From Viridibacterium sediminicola (GTDB lineage Bacteria; Pseudomonadota; Gammaproteobacteria; Burkholderiales; Rhodocyclaceae), in assembly GCF_039631295.1 (NCBI RefSeq), contig NZ_JBDIVE010000008.1, forward strand, positions 62,001-126,000: DNA of 64,000 bases, written 5' to 3'. Each line of letters begins with the position of its first letter. Position 1 is the first letter of the stretch. A program made the translations under genes and the position numbers. Below the pieces are notes generated by a model. The model was not told where the DNA came from. It saw nothing but the letters and a program-made list of their open reading frames with translations, and searched no databases. Positions 1 to 8,475 of this stretch are shown piece after piece.

Positions 1-495
1 TGGTATCTGGTCGCCGATGTCGATGCGTTCAGCCGCTTCCTGCAGATAGGCCAGATCCAGCACCTGGGCCAGCGGGCTGTTGCTGGCCGGCGAATCGGGC
101 GCGGCGCGGAAATCCAGCGCGCCGCTGCGATTGCTGCCGGCGTGACGCAGGTATTCCGATTCAGGCAGCGGGCCGCTTTTCTGCAGTTTGTTTTCGATGA
201 CGCGGCGGCCCCAGCGGTCGGGTGCTGCGTCGCGGATCACGCCGAATTCCTTGAGCGCGCCATGGCGGCCTGTCGGCGGCGTGCGCGGCACATCGATGCC
301 GGGGCCTGGTAAAGCCAGGCTGAGTGGATCGAGGGCGAGGCGGTTGCGGCGCTCGGCATAGCGGCGGCCGTAGCGAAAATGCGATTGCACGGTGTCGGCC
401 GCTTGCTCCAGCAGTTCGAGCAGGCCGGCGGGAGTGGCTTCAAGCTGATCAGGCAAGTGGATGAAGACCGCAAACTCCGTGAGTCTAGAAGTCAT
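1..495 (-). CDS. hipA: HipA-family serine/threonine kinase toxin (N-terminal part, runs off left edge)
   Basis: The first 165 residues of a HipA-like protein are visible; the rest lies beyond base 1. HipA proteins are toxin kinases that, in the founding case, phosphorylate glutamyl-tRNA synthetase and are held in check by the HipB repressor. Seen here: an N-terminal subdomain, then the family signature DRWGRRVI at about residues 93-100 and the NRSGALDFR stretch at about 122-130, which corresponds to the HipA segment before the kinase core. The kinase active site is outside the window, so activity cannot be judged. The ATG at 495 overlaps the end of the hipB-like gene by 11 bases in another frame, the usual hipBA arrangement. 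The position, directly after cas2-3, is unusual. Confidence 0.85.
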   Translation of the reverse strand, partial: MTSRLTEFAVFIHLPDQLEATPAGLLELLEQAADTVQSHFRYGRRYAERRNRLALDPLSLALPGPGIDVPRTPPTGRHGALKEFGVIRDAAPDRWGRRVIENKLQKSGPLPESEYLRHAGSNRSGALDFRAAPDSPASNSPLAQVLDLAYLQEAAERIDIGDQIP

Positions 496-826
496 AGCGC
501 GCATCCTCGTCGGCCGATTTGCGCACGCGGCGTGGCGCTTTGCGGGCGCGCAGCGCTTCGCCGAGCGCATCGGCCTGTGGCGCCGTGGCGGCCAGCACGG
601 CGTCGAGCAGTTGCAGCTGGTGCAGGACGGTGATCCAGGTGCCAAGCGCGACCGAGGGTTCGCCCGCTTCCAGGCGTTTGTAGGTGGCGGGCGAGACCAG
701 GCTGCGCGCGGCAGCTTCGGCGATGGTCCAGCCGCGCGCCTGGCGGGCTGCACGCAGATTGCCGCCCAGCGTGTGCAAGGGCGCAACGAGCAGGCTTGGC
801 AGCGCAGCACTGGCTTGTTTTTTCAT
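485..826 (-). CDS. hipB: HipB-like XRE-family antitoxin/repressor
   Basis: A 113-residue protein with one helix-turn-helix of the XRE/Cro type at about residues 21-60 (NLRAARQARGWTIAEAA followed by SPATYKRLEAGE). HipB proteins bind and neutralise HipA and repress their own operon. The start is an ATG preceded by AAGAG. It overlaps hipA by 11 bases, so the two are almost certainly co-transcribed and translationally coupled. The C-terminal tail is rich in Arg, Lys and Asp and ends in DARYDF; E. coli HipB also has a flexible C-terminal tail important for its turnover, but equivalence here is inference. A 94-base gap separates it from the cas2-3 stop, enough for its own promoter. Confidence 0.85.
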   Translation of the reverse strand: MKKQASAALPSLLVAPLHTLGGNLRAARQARGWTIAEAAARSLVSPATYKRLEAGEPSVALGTWITVLHQLQLLDAVLAATAPQADALGEALRARKAPRRVRKSADEDARYDF

Positions 827-920
827 GGCTCTTAAAATGACCCTAAAGTTAGATAGTGGCTAATTTATGAGCCAATATAGGCGGGTGCGGTGGTTTTGCC
901 AAGGCGCTTTCGCGACCTCG

Positions 921-3900
921 CTAACGCTTGGCGCTGAGGCCCAGGGCGGGGTGAAAGCACCAGCCTCGATCGTTTTTGGGGACACGCAAGCTGCCATAGC
1001 GGCGCGCGCACTGCGCCAGCGGCATGTCGAGTGTTTCGGCGAGCTGGCGAAGTTCGTCCATGTAGTCGAGTACGCCCCAGGCGCTGATTTGCTCGCCCTG
1101 TACGGCGCTGGCTGGCAGGCGTTCCTCGGAGGCTTCGACCAGCAGTTCGCCAGGGCCGGAAACGCCAATTAATTCATTCTTGTCGCGGGCCCGCTTGAGG
1201 CGGTAGTCCTCGCCGTCATCGTCAGGCATCAGCACCAGCTCGACTTCAGGCACGTCGTCGTCGCGGAAGGGTTGGCGCTGCGAGAGCACAGCGGTGAGGT
1301 GTAGCAGGCTGTGTGACCAGATGCTGCTGGCGTTGAGTGTGCTGGTGGGTTTGATGCCTGCGCGCAGCTCGCGTGCGGTGAGCGGTTTGGCTTCTGCGCC
1401 GGGCAGCATCAGTTCGCGCAGGCGGGCGTGCTCAAGGTCGACAAGGTTGTCCTGCGGTCGTCGTACGGCGGGCGGCCGCTCCTGGATGCGCGGGCGGGAA
1501 TCCGGGCTGGTGTATTCCTCGTCATGCAGGAGCTGGGCGAGATCATGGCTGCCCAGCAAGTTGGCGGCGTCTTCGAAGCCAGGCTTGCAGAATGCAGGCT
1601 CGCCTGGTTTCTCGATATGGCGCAGATTGGTCGATAGCACGGCGATATTGGCCTGCGTGCACACGCCATTGCGATGCCGCTGCACCCGCCCGGCCAGCTG
1701 GATCAGCGAGCGCATCGATGAAGGTTCGACGATGGCCCAGTCGTAATCGTGATCACGGCCGACTTCGGTGACTGGGCTGCCGAGCACGATGAACAGTTGG
1801 TCTGGCGCCGCATGCGCATCGAGCCGTTGGCGGATATCGGGCAGCTTGAAGACGGCGTCCGGCGTGTGGCGGGCGAGCGCGGCATCGAGCTGGGCCTCGA
1901 TGGCCGAGCGCAGCAGCAGCGGGTATTGCGCGTGGTACACGCAGAGATGGACTTGGTAGCCGGCCGGGAAGCCTTGCGCGTAGAGCGCTTGCGCGACTTC
2001 GATGAGCGGGCGGATGTTGGCCATGCGTACGAGGCCGAAGCTTACGCGCTTGCCACTTGCCGGGTCGATGCTGTGATGCACGGCGTGGAGCGCCAGCGCT
2101 TGCTCGCGCAGCGTGGCAGCGAAAGCCTCGACGCGTTGGGCCTTGCTTGGGCTGAAAGGCACCAGACGCGCCAGGCGGCGCGGCGCTTCGCGGCTGGCTT
2201 GGCCGAGCTTGGCGTGGCGCGCGCTGGCGAACGCTAGATGGCTGCTTTCGAAGCTCGCCGCGTCGCCGCAGGCATGTGCCTGGGATGCGAATTCGTCAAA
2301 CCAGGCGCAGGCGATGTCCGGCGCGCTGCCGGGCCGCTCGCCACGATTGCGCTGAAAGATTTCGCGTCCGGCACGGTAGGCGAGGAACATGCCCTGCACG
2401 AGGGCGGGCGGCAAGGTGGCGGACGACAACAGCACACGGCTGCCCAGCAAGCCGGCCCAATGCACGAGGCGCGTGAGGGCGGGCAGGTCGTCGAGATCGA
2501 AGTCATCGAGCTCATCGAGCACCAGGTCGCTGCTCATGAGGCGCAGCATCGGCACAATCTGGTGGCCGCCGCGTTGGCTCTCGGTGGCCGGCGCCAGATG
2601 GTCGACGGTGCACACCAGGATGGGGGCCGTGAGCAGGGCACGGATACGTGGATCGGCGCTGAGGCGTGCCAGTACGGGTGAGTCGGTGTTGCCCTCGTAG
2701 AGCACCCCTCCCTCGCCAAAGCTTTCATCTTCGGGCAGCGGCTGGGCGGATTCGGAGCCAGCCTGGGCGGCAAGCCGAGTGTGTAGTTCGAACAGTTCGC
2801 GGCTGGCGCCACCGCCCACGCGGATCGCCAGTTCGTCTTCACCGAGCGCGAGGCGCTGGCGCAATGCATGGCCGCTCTGCAGGGTCAGCGTGCGCAGGCC
2901 CAGCGCGATGACGCAGCGCAAACCGTGTTGTGGCGTGGCCAGTGCGTTCATGATGCGCGCGTTGGCCAGCGTCTTGCCGCAGCCGGTGGAGGCGAGATTG
3001 ATGCCGAAGAAGCCGTGGCGCAAGGAAGCTTCCCGCAGGCCGCTGGCCAGATCGGCCGCCTTGTTCTGCCACTGGAAGCGCTCGCCTGTGCTGCGCTGGC
3101 GCAAGCCCTTGTGGCGCGCCAGGCTGGGCAGATTGCGCGCGAGCTCCGGCAGAGCGCGCAGAGCGAGACTGGCGTGGCGCTCCACGCCCAGCAAGTGTTC
3201 GTCCAGGCCCTGGTTGAGTGCGCCGGTGTCGCGCCGCGTATTGGCGTGCAGCGGATAGCCGGCTTCGCCGGTAACGCGATCAGACTTATTGCTCAGGCTC
3301 GAATAATGATGGTCGGCCAGCATCAGGCAGAGGCGCGAGACGTGCATCACGTAGGGGTCCTGCAGCCAGCCGCCGGCGCGCATGCGCGGCAGGCGTTCCA
3401 GCAGGCGCTGGGCGAGCCGGGCTGCGCGCTTGCGCCACAATGCTGTGGTGACGGGCAGGCCGTGCTCGAATTGCCAGTACGGCGCAATCACGCTGGGTTC
3501 GCTGCTGGTGGGGAGTTCGTTCCACAGCACATCGATCTTGCCGAGCAAGTCGTTCACCTGGGCGCTCTGAAAGCTGCGCAGCTTGGCGCCATGGTGGCGC
3601 CACAGGCCTTCGCTGTCGCGCTCGGGCATGGCCGGCAAGCGGTGGTGTGTCAGTACCAGCCAGCCGATGGCGGCGGCGAGTGGTGGCAGTCTGGCGAAGG
3701 GCTTGTCGGTGACGGCGTCGATGCCATCGCGCTGCAGGCGGCTCAGCCAGCTGGCATCGTCTTCGGTGCTTGGCGTGATCAGCCGCTGCAGCCATTGCTC
3801 ATCGTCGCCTTCGCCGACAAAGGCCTGGAACAGGCGCAACGAAGTCCATTCGTGGCGGTATTGGTTGCGCTCCAGCCCGCCATGCTTGAGGCGCTGCTGG

Positions 3901-4295
3901 AAAGCACGGCTGGCCTTGCCCAGATCGTGCAGCAAGGCGGCCAGCGCGGCGAGCAGGCGGATGTCTTCGCCGCTGTGCCAGTCGTTTTCGTCCTGTGTGC
4001 GCAGCACGTCGCGTGCGGTGCTGTTGGTGGGGGCGGCGCCGAGGGCGTTGAACTGGCTGGCGTCGCCGACGATCCACAGCAATTCACTGTGATCGAGGCC
4101 GCGAATCCAGTGGCAGGCGACGGCGGTATTCTTGCGTGCGGTCTTGCGCAGCAGGCGGCGCACGGTGTCCAGCCCGGCCTGGGTGATCGGCGTCTGCCAG
4201 GTGCGCTCGCCGCGGCGTTCGGCAAACTGGTCGAGGATGCGGCGCGTTTCGCTGAGTGCGCGCTTGCTGCACTGGGAGACGAACAGCACATTCAC
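921..4295 (-). CDS. cas3: Type I-F Cas2-Cas3 fusion helicase-nuclease
   Basis: A protein of 1124 residues that combines the Cas2 fold with the Cas3 HD nuclease and superfamily 2 helicase, the arrangement diagnostic of type I-F. In order: Cas2-like domain in the first ~100 residues (NVLFVSQCSK start), HD motif LLHDLGKA near 124, Walker A STGCGKT near 437, the DExD motif VLDELDDFD near 592, motif III SSATL, and motif VI QLAGRVQRHR near 868. All are intact, with no frameshift. I chose the GTG at 4295 because it overlaps the cas1 stop by GTGA and begins at the Cas2 fold; an upstream reading frame to 4385 exists inside cas1 but adds no homologous sequence. Type I-F Cas3 is recruited by the Csy complex to shred target DNA, and its Cas2 part works with Cas1 in spacer capture. 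No csy gene follows within the window. Confidence 0.95.
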   Translation of the reverse strand: MNVLFVSQCSKRALSETRRILDQFAERRGERTWQTPITQAGLDTVRRLLRKTARKNTAVACHWIRGLDHSELLWIVGDASQFNALGAAPTNSTARDVLRTQDENDWHSGEDIRLLAALAALLHDLGKASRAFQQRLKHGGLERNQYRHEWTSLRLFQAFVGEGDDEQWLQRLITPSTEDDASWLSRLQRDGIDAVTDKPFARLPPLAAAIGWLVLTHHRLPAMPERDSEGLWRHHGAKLRSFQSAQVNDLLGKIDVLWNELPTSSEPSVIAPYWQFEHGLPVTTALWRKRAARLAQRLLERLPRMRAGGWLQDPYVMHVSRLCLMLADHHYSSLSNKSDRVTGEAGYPLHANTRRDTGALNQGLDEHLLGVERHASLALRALPELARNLPSLARHKGLRQRSTGERFQWQNKAADLASGLREASLRHGFFGINLASTGCGKTLANARIMNALATPQHGLRCVIALGLRTLTLQSGHALRQRLALGEDELAIRVGGGASRELFELHTRLAAQAGSESAQPLPEDESFGEGGVLYEGNTDSPVLARLSADPRIRALLTAPILVCTVDHLAPATESQRGGHQIVPMLRLMSSDLVLDELDDFDLDDLPALTRLVHWAGLLGSRVLLSSATLPPALVQGMFLAYRAGREIFQRNRGERPGSAPDIACAWFDEFASQAHACGDAASFESSHLAFASARHAKLGQASREAPRRLARLVPFSPSKAQRVEAFAATLREQALALHAVHHSIDPASGKRVSFGLVRMANIRPLIEVAQALYAQGFPAGYQVHLCVYHAQYPLLLRSAIEAQLDAALARHTPDAVFKLPDIRQRLDAHAAPDQLFIVLGSPVTEVGRDHDYDWAIVEPSSMRSLIQLAGRVQRHRNGVCTQANIAVLSTNLRHIEKPGEPAFCKPGFEDAANLLGSHDLAQLLHDEEYTSPDSRPRIQERPPAVRRPQDNLVDLEHARLRELMLPGAEAKPLTARELRAGIKPTSTLNASSIWSHSLLHLTAVLSQRQPFRDDDVPEVELVLMPDDDGEDYRLKRARDKNELIGVSGPGELLVEASEERLPASAVQGEQISAWGVLDYMDELRQLAETLDMPLAQCARRYGSLRVPKNDRGWCFHPALGLSAKR

Positions 4296-5266
4296 GGCGC
4301 CGCCTTGCCGAGGCGGTCGGCGATGAGTTTGAGGGTGTCGATCATGAAATCCAGCGACTCGCTGCGCGTCAGTGCTTCGATACAAGCCTGGCGGAACTGT
4401 TGTTCATCGTCGCCGCGCATGGCGCTGATGAACGCCTGAGGCAGGATGATGGCGTCCTTGACCAGATCTGCAGCGTCGAACACCAGGCCGCCACGCCGTG
4501 TCTTGCCGTGCAGCACGGCGAGCCCGTGCGGCAAGCCCAGTACCCAGGTTGCGGTGGCGCCCAGACCGTAGGCGAGGTAGTTGCCGTGGTCGAGGAAGCG
4601 ATTGGCCGGATCGCTGGCGTCACCGCGCTGGCCGCGCACGAAATCGCCATAACCGGTCGCTCGCGCTGCAAGCTTGAAGAGCTGTTTGGTAAGCCGTGCT
4701 TCTTCGGTCAGCAGGTGGGTGACATCGGGCGCGCTGTCCACGCCTTGCGCGCAAGCTTGGAGCGCCTTGTCCAGCGCGGCGGCGTCGATGTCGAAGCCGG
4801 CCTCGCGCAGGGCGCGGCTGCAGCTCCAGCGCTCGCGGACGAAGGTCAGGCGTGTGCGCTGGATCTGTTTGGCCGCTTCCAGGCGCAGTGCGTCGTCGAA
4901 CCAGAACTTCACCCAGCGCTGCAGGTATTCGGTGGGGCGGTATTCGCTTTGCGGCGAGAACCAGGCGACTTCGACATCGATCTCGTTGGCCGAGAACAAG
5001 GGCGTGCCACCGCCACCGCAGAAGCCAACCAGCACGCCCGCGCTGGCCAGTTCGCGCATGGCGGCCTGGGTGATGGAGGTGCCGGTGCCGAGCAGTACGC
5101 AAGTGGTATTGGCAATGGGAATGTTCCAGTACAAGGAACGCTTGCCTTCGTCGGTGACGAATTCGACGCGACCGCCATTGACCAACACCCGGCAATGTTC
5201 CAGGTAGTAAAGGTTGGCACGTTTGGAGTGCAGGATGGACTTGAGGTCGGACGATGAAATAGGCAT
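4292..5266 (-). CDS. cas1: Type I-F CRISPR integrase Cas1
   Basis: A 324-residue Cas1 endonuclease-integrase, full length for type I-F. The N-terminal half (HSKRANLYYLEHCRVLVNGG, then TGTSITQAAMRELASAGVLVGFCGGGG) is very close to the well-studied Pseudomonas aeruginosa I-F Cas1. The C-terminal helical half carries the expected metal ligands: a Glu in LLTEEARLTK near 185, a His in LPHGLAVLHGKT near 245 and an Asp in VFDAADLVKD near 264. Together with Cas2-3 it inserts new spacers. Start is the ATG at 5266; the stop overlaps the cas2-3 GTG start, so the two are translationally coupled. It is divergent from pstS. No leader or repeat was seen upstream. Confidence 0.96.
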   Translation of the reverse strand: MPISSSDLKSILHSKRANLYYLEHCRVLVNGGRVEFVTDEGKRSLYWNIPIANTTCVLLGTGTSITQAAMRELASAGVLVGFCGGGGTPLFSANEIDVEVAWFSPQSEYRPTEYLQRWVKFWFDDALRLEAAKQIQRTRLTFVRERWSCSRALREAGFDIDAAALDKALQACAQGVDSAPDVTHLLTEEARLTKQLFKLAARATGYGDFVRGQRGDASDPANRFLDHGNYLAYGLGATATWVLGLPHGLAVLHGKTRRGGLVFDAADLVKDAIILPQAFISAMRGDDEQQFRQACIEALTRSESLDFMIDTLKLIADRLGKAAP

Positions 5267-5493
5267 GTGTGCTCAGTCGCTTAGACGCCAGATTGGCATA
5301 TTAAGGCCAGACATGATGCGGCTGAAGCGTTGATTGACATCGCCGAATGGGGCCCGCCATTGCCGTCGAATGCGCCGCCAAGCGGCGATGTTTGATGGTT
5401 GGGTTGTGCCGGCGCGCTCTGTGTCTGAAATATGCGTGTAACAGAACAGAAATAAGCTTGCGCCCGTTCTCACTCACCCTATGGGGAAACGCA

Positions 5494-6531
5494 ATGCGCA
5501 AGACTTTGATTTCTGCAGTTCTGATGAGCCTTCTGGCCGGCGTGTCGCTGGCAGCTTCCGCCGCTGAGGTGACGGGTGCAGGTGCCTCGTTCCCGGCGCC
5601 GATCTACTCCAAGTGGGCCGATGCTTACCAGAAGGCGACTGGCAACAAGGTGAACTACCAGTCGGTGGGTTCGGGTGCCGGTATCAAGCAAATCACGGCC
5701 AAGACTGTCGATTTCGGTGCTTCCGACATGCCGATGACGCCGGAAGATCTGGCCAAGAACGGCATGGTGCAATTCCCCGCTGTGATCGGCGGCATCGTGC
5801 CGGTGGTCAATCTGGCAGGTATTAAGCCCGGCGAGCTGAAGTTCACGGGCGCTGTGCTGGCTGATATCTACGCCGGCAAGATCACCAAGTGGAACGACGC
5901 AGCAATCAAGGCGCTGAACCCCTCGATCAACCTGCCGGAGCATGACATCGCCGTGGTGCGCCGCGCCGACGGTTCGGGCACGACTTTCAACTTCACCAAC
6001 TACCTCTCCAAGGTGTCGCCGGAGTGGAAGAAGAATGTTGGCGAAGGCACGACCGTGCAGTGGCCGGTGGGTCTGGGTGGCAAGGGTAATGAAGGTGTTT
6101 CGGCCTTCGTGCAACGCATTCCGAGCTCGATCGGCTATGTCGAATACGCCTACGCCAAGCAAAACAAGCTGACCTACGCGCTGGTGCAGAACAAGGAAAA
6201 GGCCTTCCCGCAACCGGACGACACGACTTTCGCGGCCGCTTCGGTGAGCGCCAACTGGAGCAACAGCTTCTATGAAATCCTGACCGACGAACCGGGCAAG
6301 GATGCATGGCCGATCACCGCTGCCACCTTCATCCTGATGCACAAGACGCAAGACAAGCCGGCACAAGGCGCTGAAGTGCTGAAGTTCTTCGACTGGTCCT
6401 ACAAGAACGGTTCGAAGATGGCTGCCGAGCTTGAGTATGTGCCGCTGCCGGAAGCCACCATCAAGCTGATCGCGAACTCCGCCTGGACTCAGGTCAAGGA
6501 CGCCGCGGGCAAGCCCGTGTTTTCCAAGTAA
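5494..6531 (+). CDS. pstS: Phosphate ABC transporter, periplasmic phosphate-binding protein
   Basis: A 345-residue periplasmic protein that captures phosphate for the high-affinity Pst importer. Residues 1-24 form a signal peptide ending ASA-AEV. The mature N-terminus TGAGASFPAPIYSKWAD, followed by SVGSGAGIKQI and later RADGSGTTFNFTNYLS, is the family phosphate-binding signature. I placed the start at the ATG at 5494, because it gives a proper signal peptide; an in-frame extension upstream to 5347 would bury it. First gene of pstSCAB, with 19 bases to pstC. Pst operons are normally induced by PhoB at low phosphate; I did not find a convincing Pho box, only a weak TGTAAC-containing stretch near 5437. 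Confidence 0.97.
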   Translation: MRKTLISAVLMSLLAGVSLAASAAEVTGAGASFPAPIYSKWADAYQKATGNKVNYQSVGSGAGIKQITAKTVDFGASDMPMTPEDLAKNGMVQFPAVIGGIVPVVNLAGIKPGELKFTGAVLADIYAGKITKWNDAAIKALNPSINLPEHDIAVVRRADGSGTTFNFTNYLSKVSPEWKKNVGEGTTVQWPVGLGGKGNEGVSAFVQRIPSSIGYVEYAYAKQNKLTYALVQNKEKAFPQPDDTTFAAASVSANWSNSFYEILTDEPGKDAWPITAATFILMHKTQDKPAQGAEVLKFFDWSYKNGSKMAAELEYVPLPEATIKLIANSAWTQVKDAAGKPVFSK

Positions 6532-6550
6532 GCAAGTAAAGTAGAATCCT

Positions 6551-7597
6551 ATGTCTGTAAAGCTGGGTTCTGGCGGTGATTCTTCCGGGGCCGCACTGGC
6601 CTCGGAGGTGTCCGTGATGGAGAGCATGTTGGTGGATAAGCAAGCAGAATCGGTCGTCGCCCCGCGGCGGCAGGATTGGGGTGATGTGGTCTTTGCGTGG
6701 TTGTTGCGCATTGTCTGCTCGCTGACCTTGCTGACACTTTTCGGCATCATCGTAGCGCTGGTCTACGCCGCTTGGCCCAGCATCCATGAGTTCGGCTTCC
6801 ATTTCTTGCTGACCAAGGAATGGAATCCGCCGATGGACCGTTTCGGTGCCGTTGCACCGATCTACGGCACCCTGATCAGCTCGATAATCGCGCTGGTCAT
6901 TGCAGTGCCGGTGAGTTTCGGTATCGCATTGTTCCTCACCGAACTCTCGCCTTCCTGGTTGCGTCGCCCGCTGGGTACGGCCATCGAGCTGCTGGCGGCG
7001 ATTCCCAGCATCGTGTATGGCATGTGGGGCTTGCTGGTGTTCTCGCCGGTCTTCGGTGAGTACGTGCAGCCTGCGCTGTCGGCCACGCTGGGCAAGATCC
7101 CCTTCATCGGCGCCTTGTTCAGCGGCCCGCCGATGGGTATCGGTCTGCTCTGTGCCGGCATCATCCTGGCCATCATGATCATTCCCTTCATCGCTTCGGT
7201 GATGCGTGACGTGTTTGCGATCACGCCGCAGATGCTCAAGGAGTCGGCCTACGGTCTGGGCTGCACGACCTGGGAAGTAGTGTGGAGCGTCGTGTTGCCG
7301 CACTCCAAGGCAGGTGTGGTCGGCGGCATCATGCTGGGCTTGGGTCGTGCGCTGGGTGAGACCATGGCCGTGACCTTCGTGATCGGCAATACCAATTTCA
7401 TCGACTCGGCCTCGCTGTTCATGCCGGGTAACAGCATCACCTCGGCGCTCGCCAACGAGTTCTCCGAAGCCTCGCCGGGTCTGCATACGGCCGCGCTGAT
7501 GGAGCTGGGGCTGATCCTCTTCGTCATCACGCTGATCGTGCTGGTGATTTCCAAAATGTTCCTCGCTCGCCTGGCGCGTAGCGAAGGCAGCAAGTAA
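6551..7597 (+). CDS. pstC: Phosphate ABC transporter permease PstC
   Basis: A 348-residue inner-membrane permease, one of the two channel subunits for phosphate import. It has a ~55-residue cytoplasmic N-terminal extension, then about six membrane helices, with the inner-membrane permease loop (EAA-type) around ESAYGLGCTTWEVVWSVVLPHSKAGVVGG. Length is somewhat above the E. coli protein (319) because of the N-terminal extension, which is Ser/Glu-rich and not obviously functional. It follows pstS by 19 bases and precedes pstA by 14. Confidence 0.96.
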   Translation: MSVKLGSGGDSSGAALASEVSVMESMLVDKQAESVVAPRRQDWGDVVFAWLLRIVCSLTLLTLFGIIVALVYAAWPSIHEFGFHFLLTKEWNPPMDRFGAVAPIYGTLISSIIALVIAVPVSFGIALFLTELSPSWLRRPLGTAIELLAAIPSIVYGMWGLLVFSPVFGEYVQPALSATLGKIPFIGALFSGPPMGIGLLCAGIILAIMIIPFIASVMRDVFAITPQMLKESAYGLGCTTWEVVWSVVLPHSKAGVVGGIMLGLGRALGETMAVTFVIGNTNFIDSASLFMPGNSITSALANEFSEASPGLHTAALMELGLILFVITLIVLVISKMFLARLARSEGSK

Positions 7598-7611
7598 GAA
7601 AGGGCTACACC

Positions 7612-8454
7612 ATGCAACTTGTTGCCCAACGCAAACTGATCAATCGCGTCGCGCTGACGCTGTCGATGGCGGCCATGGTTTTCGGCCTGTTCTGGCTGGC
7701 CTGGATCCTCTTTACCGTGCTCAAGCTGGGTATTGGCGGCTTGTCGCTCGATCTCTTCATCAAGATGACGCCGCCGCCGGGTTCGGCTGACGGTGGCCTG
7801 GCCAACGCTATTGTCGGCAGCGGCATCATGGTCGGGCTGGGGACCCTGGTGGGTGCGCCGATCGGGGTGCTGGTCGGTGTCTATCTGGCCGAGTACGGTG
7901 TCAAAACGCCGCTGGGTCGTGTCACCCGTTACGTCAATGACCTGCTGCTGTCGGCGCCGTCGATCGTCATCGGCCTGTTCATCTGGACAGTCGTCGTGGC
8001 CCGCTTCGGCGGCTACTCGGGCTGGGCCGGCGTGGTGTCGCTGGCGCTGATCGTGGTGCCGGTGGTGGTGCGTACGACTGAGAACATGCTGGCCCTGGTA
8101 CCCAATACCTTGCGTGAAGCGGCCTTCGCTCTCGGTGCACCGAAGTACAAGGTGATCCTGATGGTCTCCTTGCGGGCCGCCAAGTCGGGCGTGGTGACGG
8201 GTCTCCTGCTGGCGGTGGCGCGGATTGCCGGTGAGACGGCGCCGCTGCTCTTCACTGCGCTGTCCAATCAGTTCTGGAGCACCGATCTCACCAAGCCGAT
8301 GGCCAATCTGCCGGTGACGATCTTCCGCTTTGCCATGAGCCCCTTCACCGAGTGGCAGCAGCTGGCCTGGGCAGGGGTGCTGATCATCACGGTGGCCGTC
8401 CTCGTCCTCAACATCGTTGCCCGCGTGTTCTTCCGCCAAGAAGCACAGCACTGA
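7612..8454 (+). CDS. pstA: Phosphate ABC transporter permease PstA
   Basis: A 280-residue membrane permease that pairs with PstC. Predicted membrane segments start at about residue 20 (MVFGLFWLAWILFTVLKLG). The coupling loop LREAAFALGAPKYKVILMVSLRAAKSGVVTG, which docks on PstB, is clear near residues 165-195. Length matches the family. It lies 14 bases after pstC and 21 before pstB, in one operon. Confidence 0.96.
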   Translation: MQLVAQRKLINRVALTLSMAAMVFGLFWLAWILFTVLKLGIGGLSLDLFIKMTPPPGSADGGLANAIVGSGIMVGLGTLVGAPIGVLVGVYLAEYGVKTPLGRVTRYVNDLLLSAPSIVIGLFIWTVVVARFGGYSGWAGVVSLALIVVPVVVRTTENMLALVPNTLREAAFALGAPKYKVILMVSLRAAKSGVVTGLLLAVARIAGETAPLLFTALSNQFWSTDLTKPMANLPVTIFRFAMSPFTEWQQLAWAGVLIITVAVLVLNIVARVFFRQEAQH

Positions 8455-8475
8455 CAGAGAAAATTGGAAAACAAG

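Noticed and set aside
827..920. Possible CRISPR repeat between cas2-3 and hipB, or upstream of cas1
   Set aside because: Neither this gap nor 5267-5493 contains repeated 28-base units or the I-F repeat hairpin (CTGCCG/CGGCAG type); only a short TGGCTC/GAGCCA dyad is seen.
5400..5493. Pho box upstream of pstS
   Set aside because: A TGTAAC word occurs, but two TGTCA-type half sites at the needed 11-base spacing are not present.
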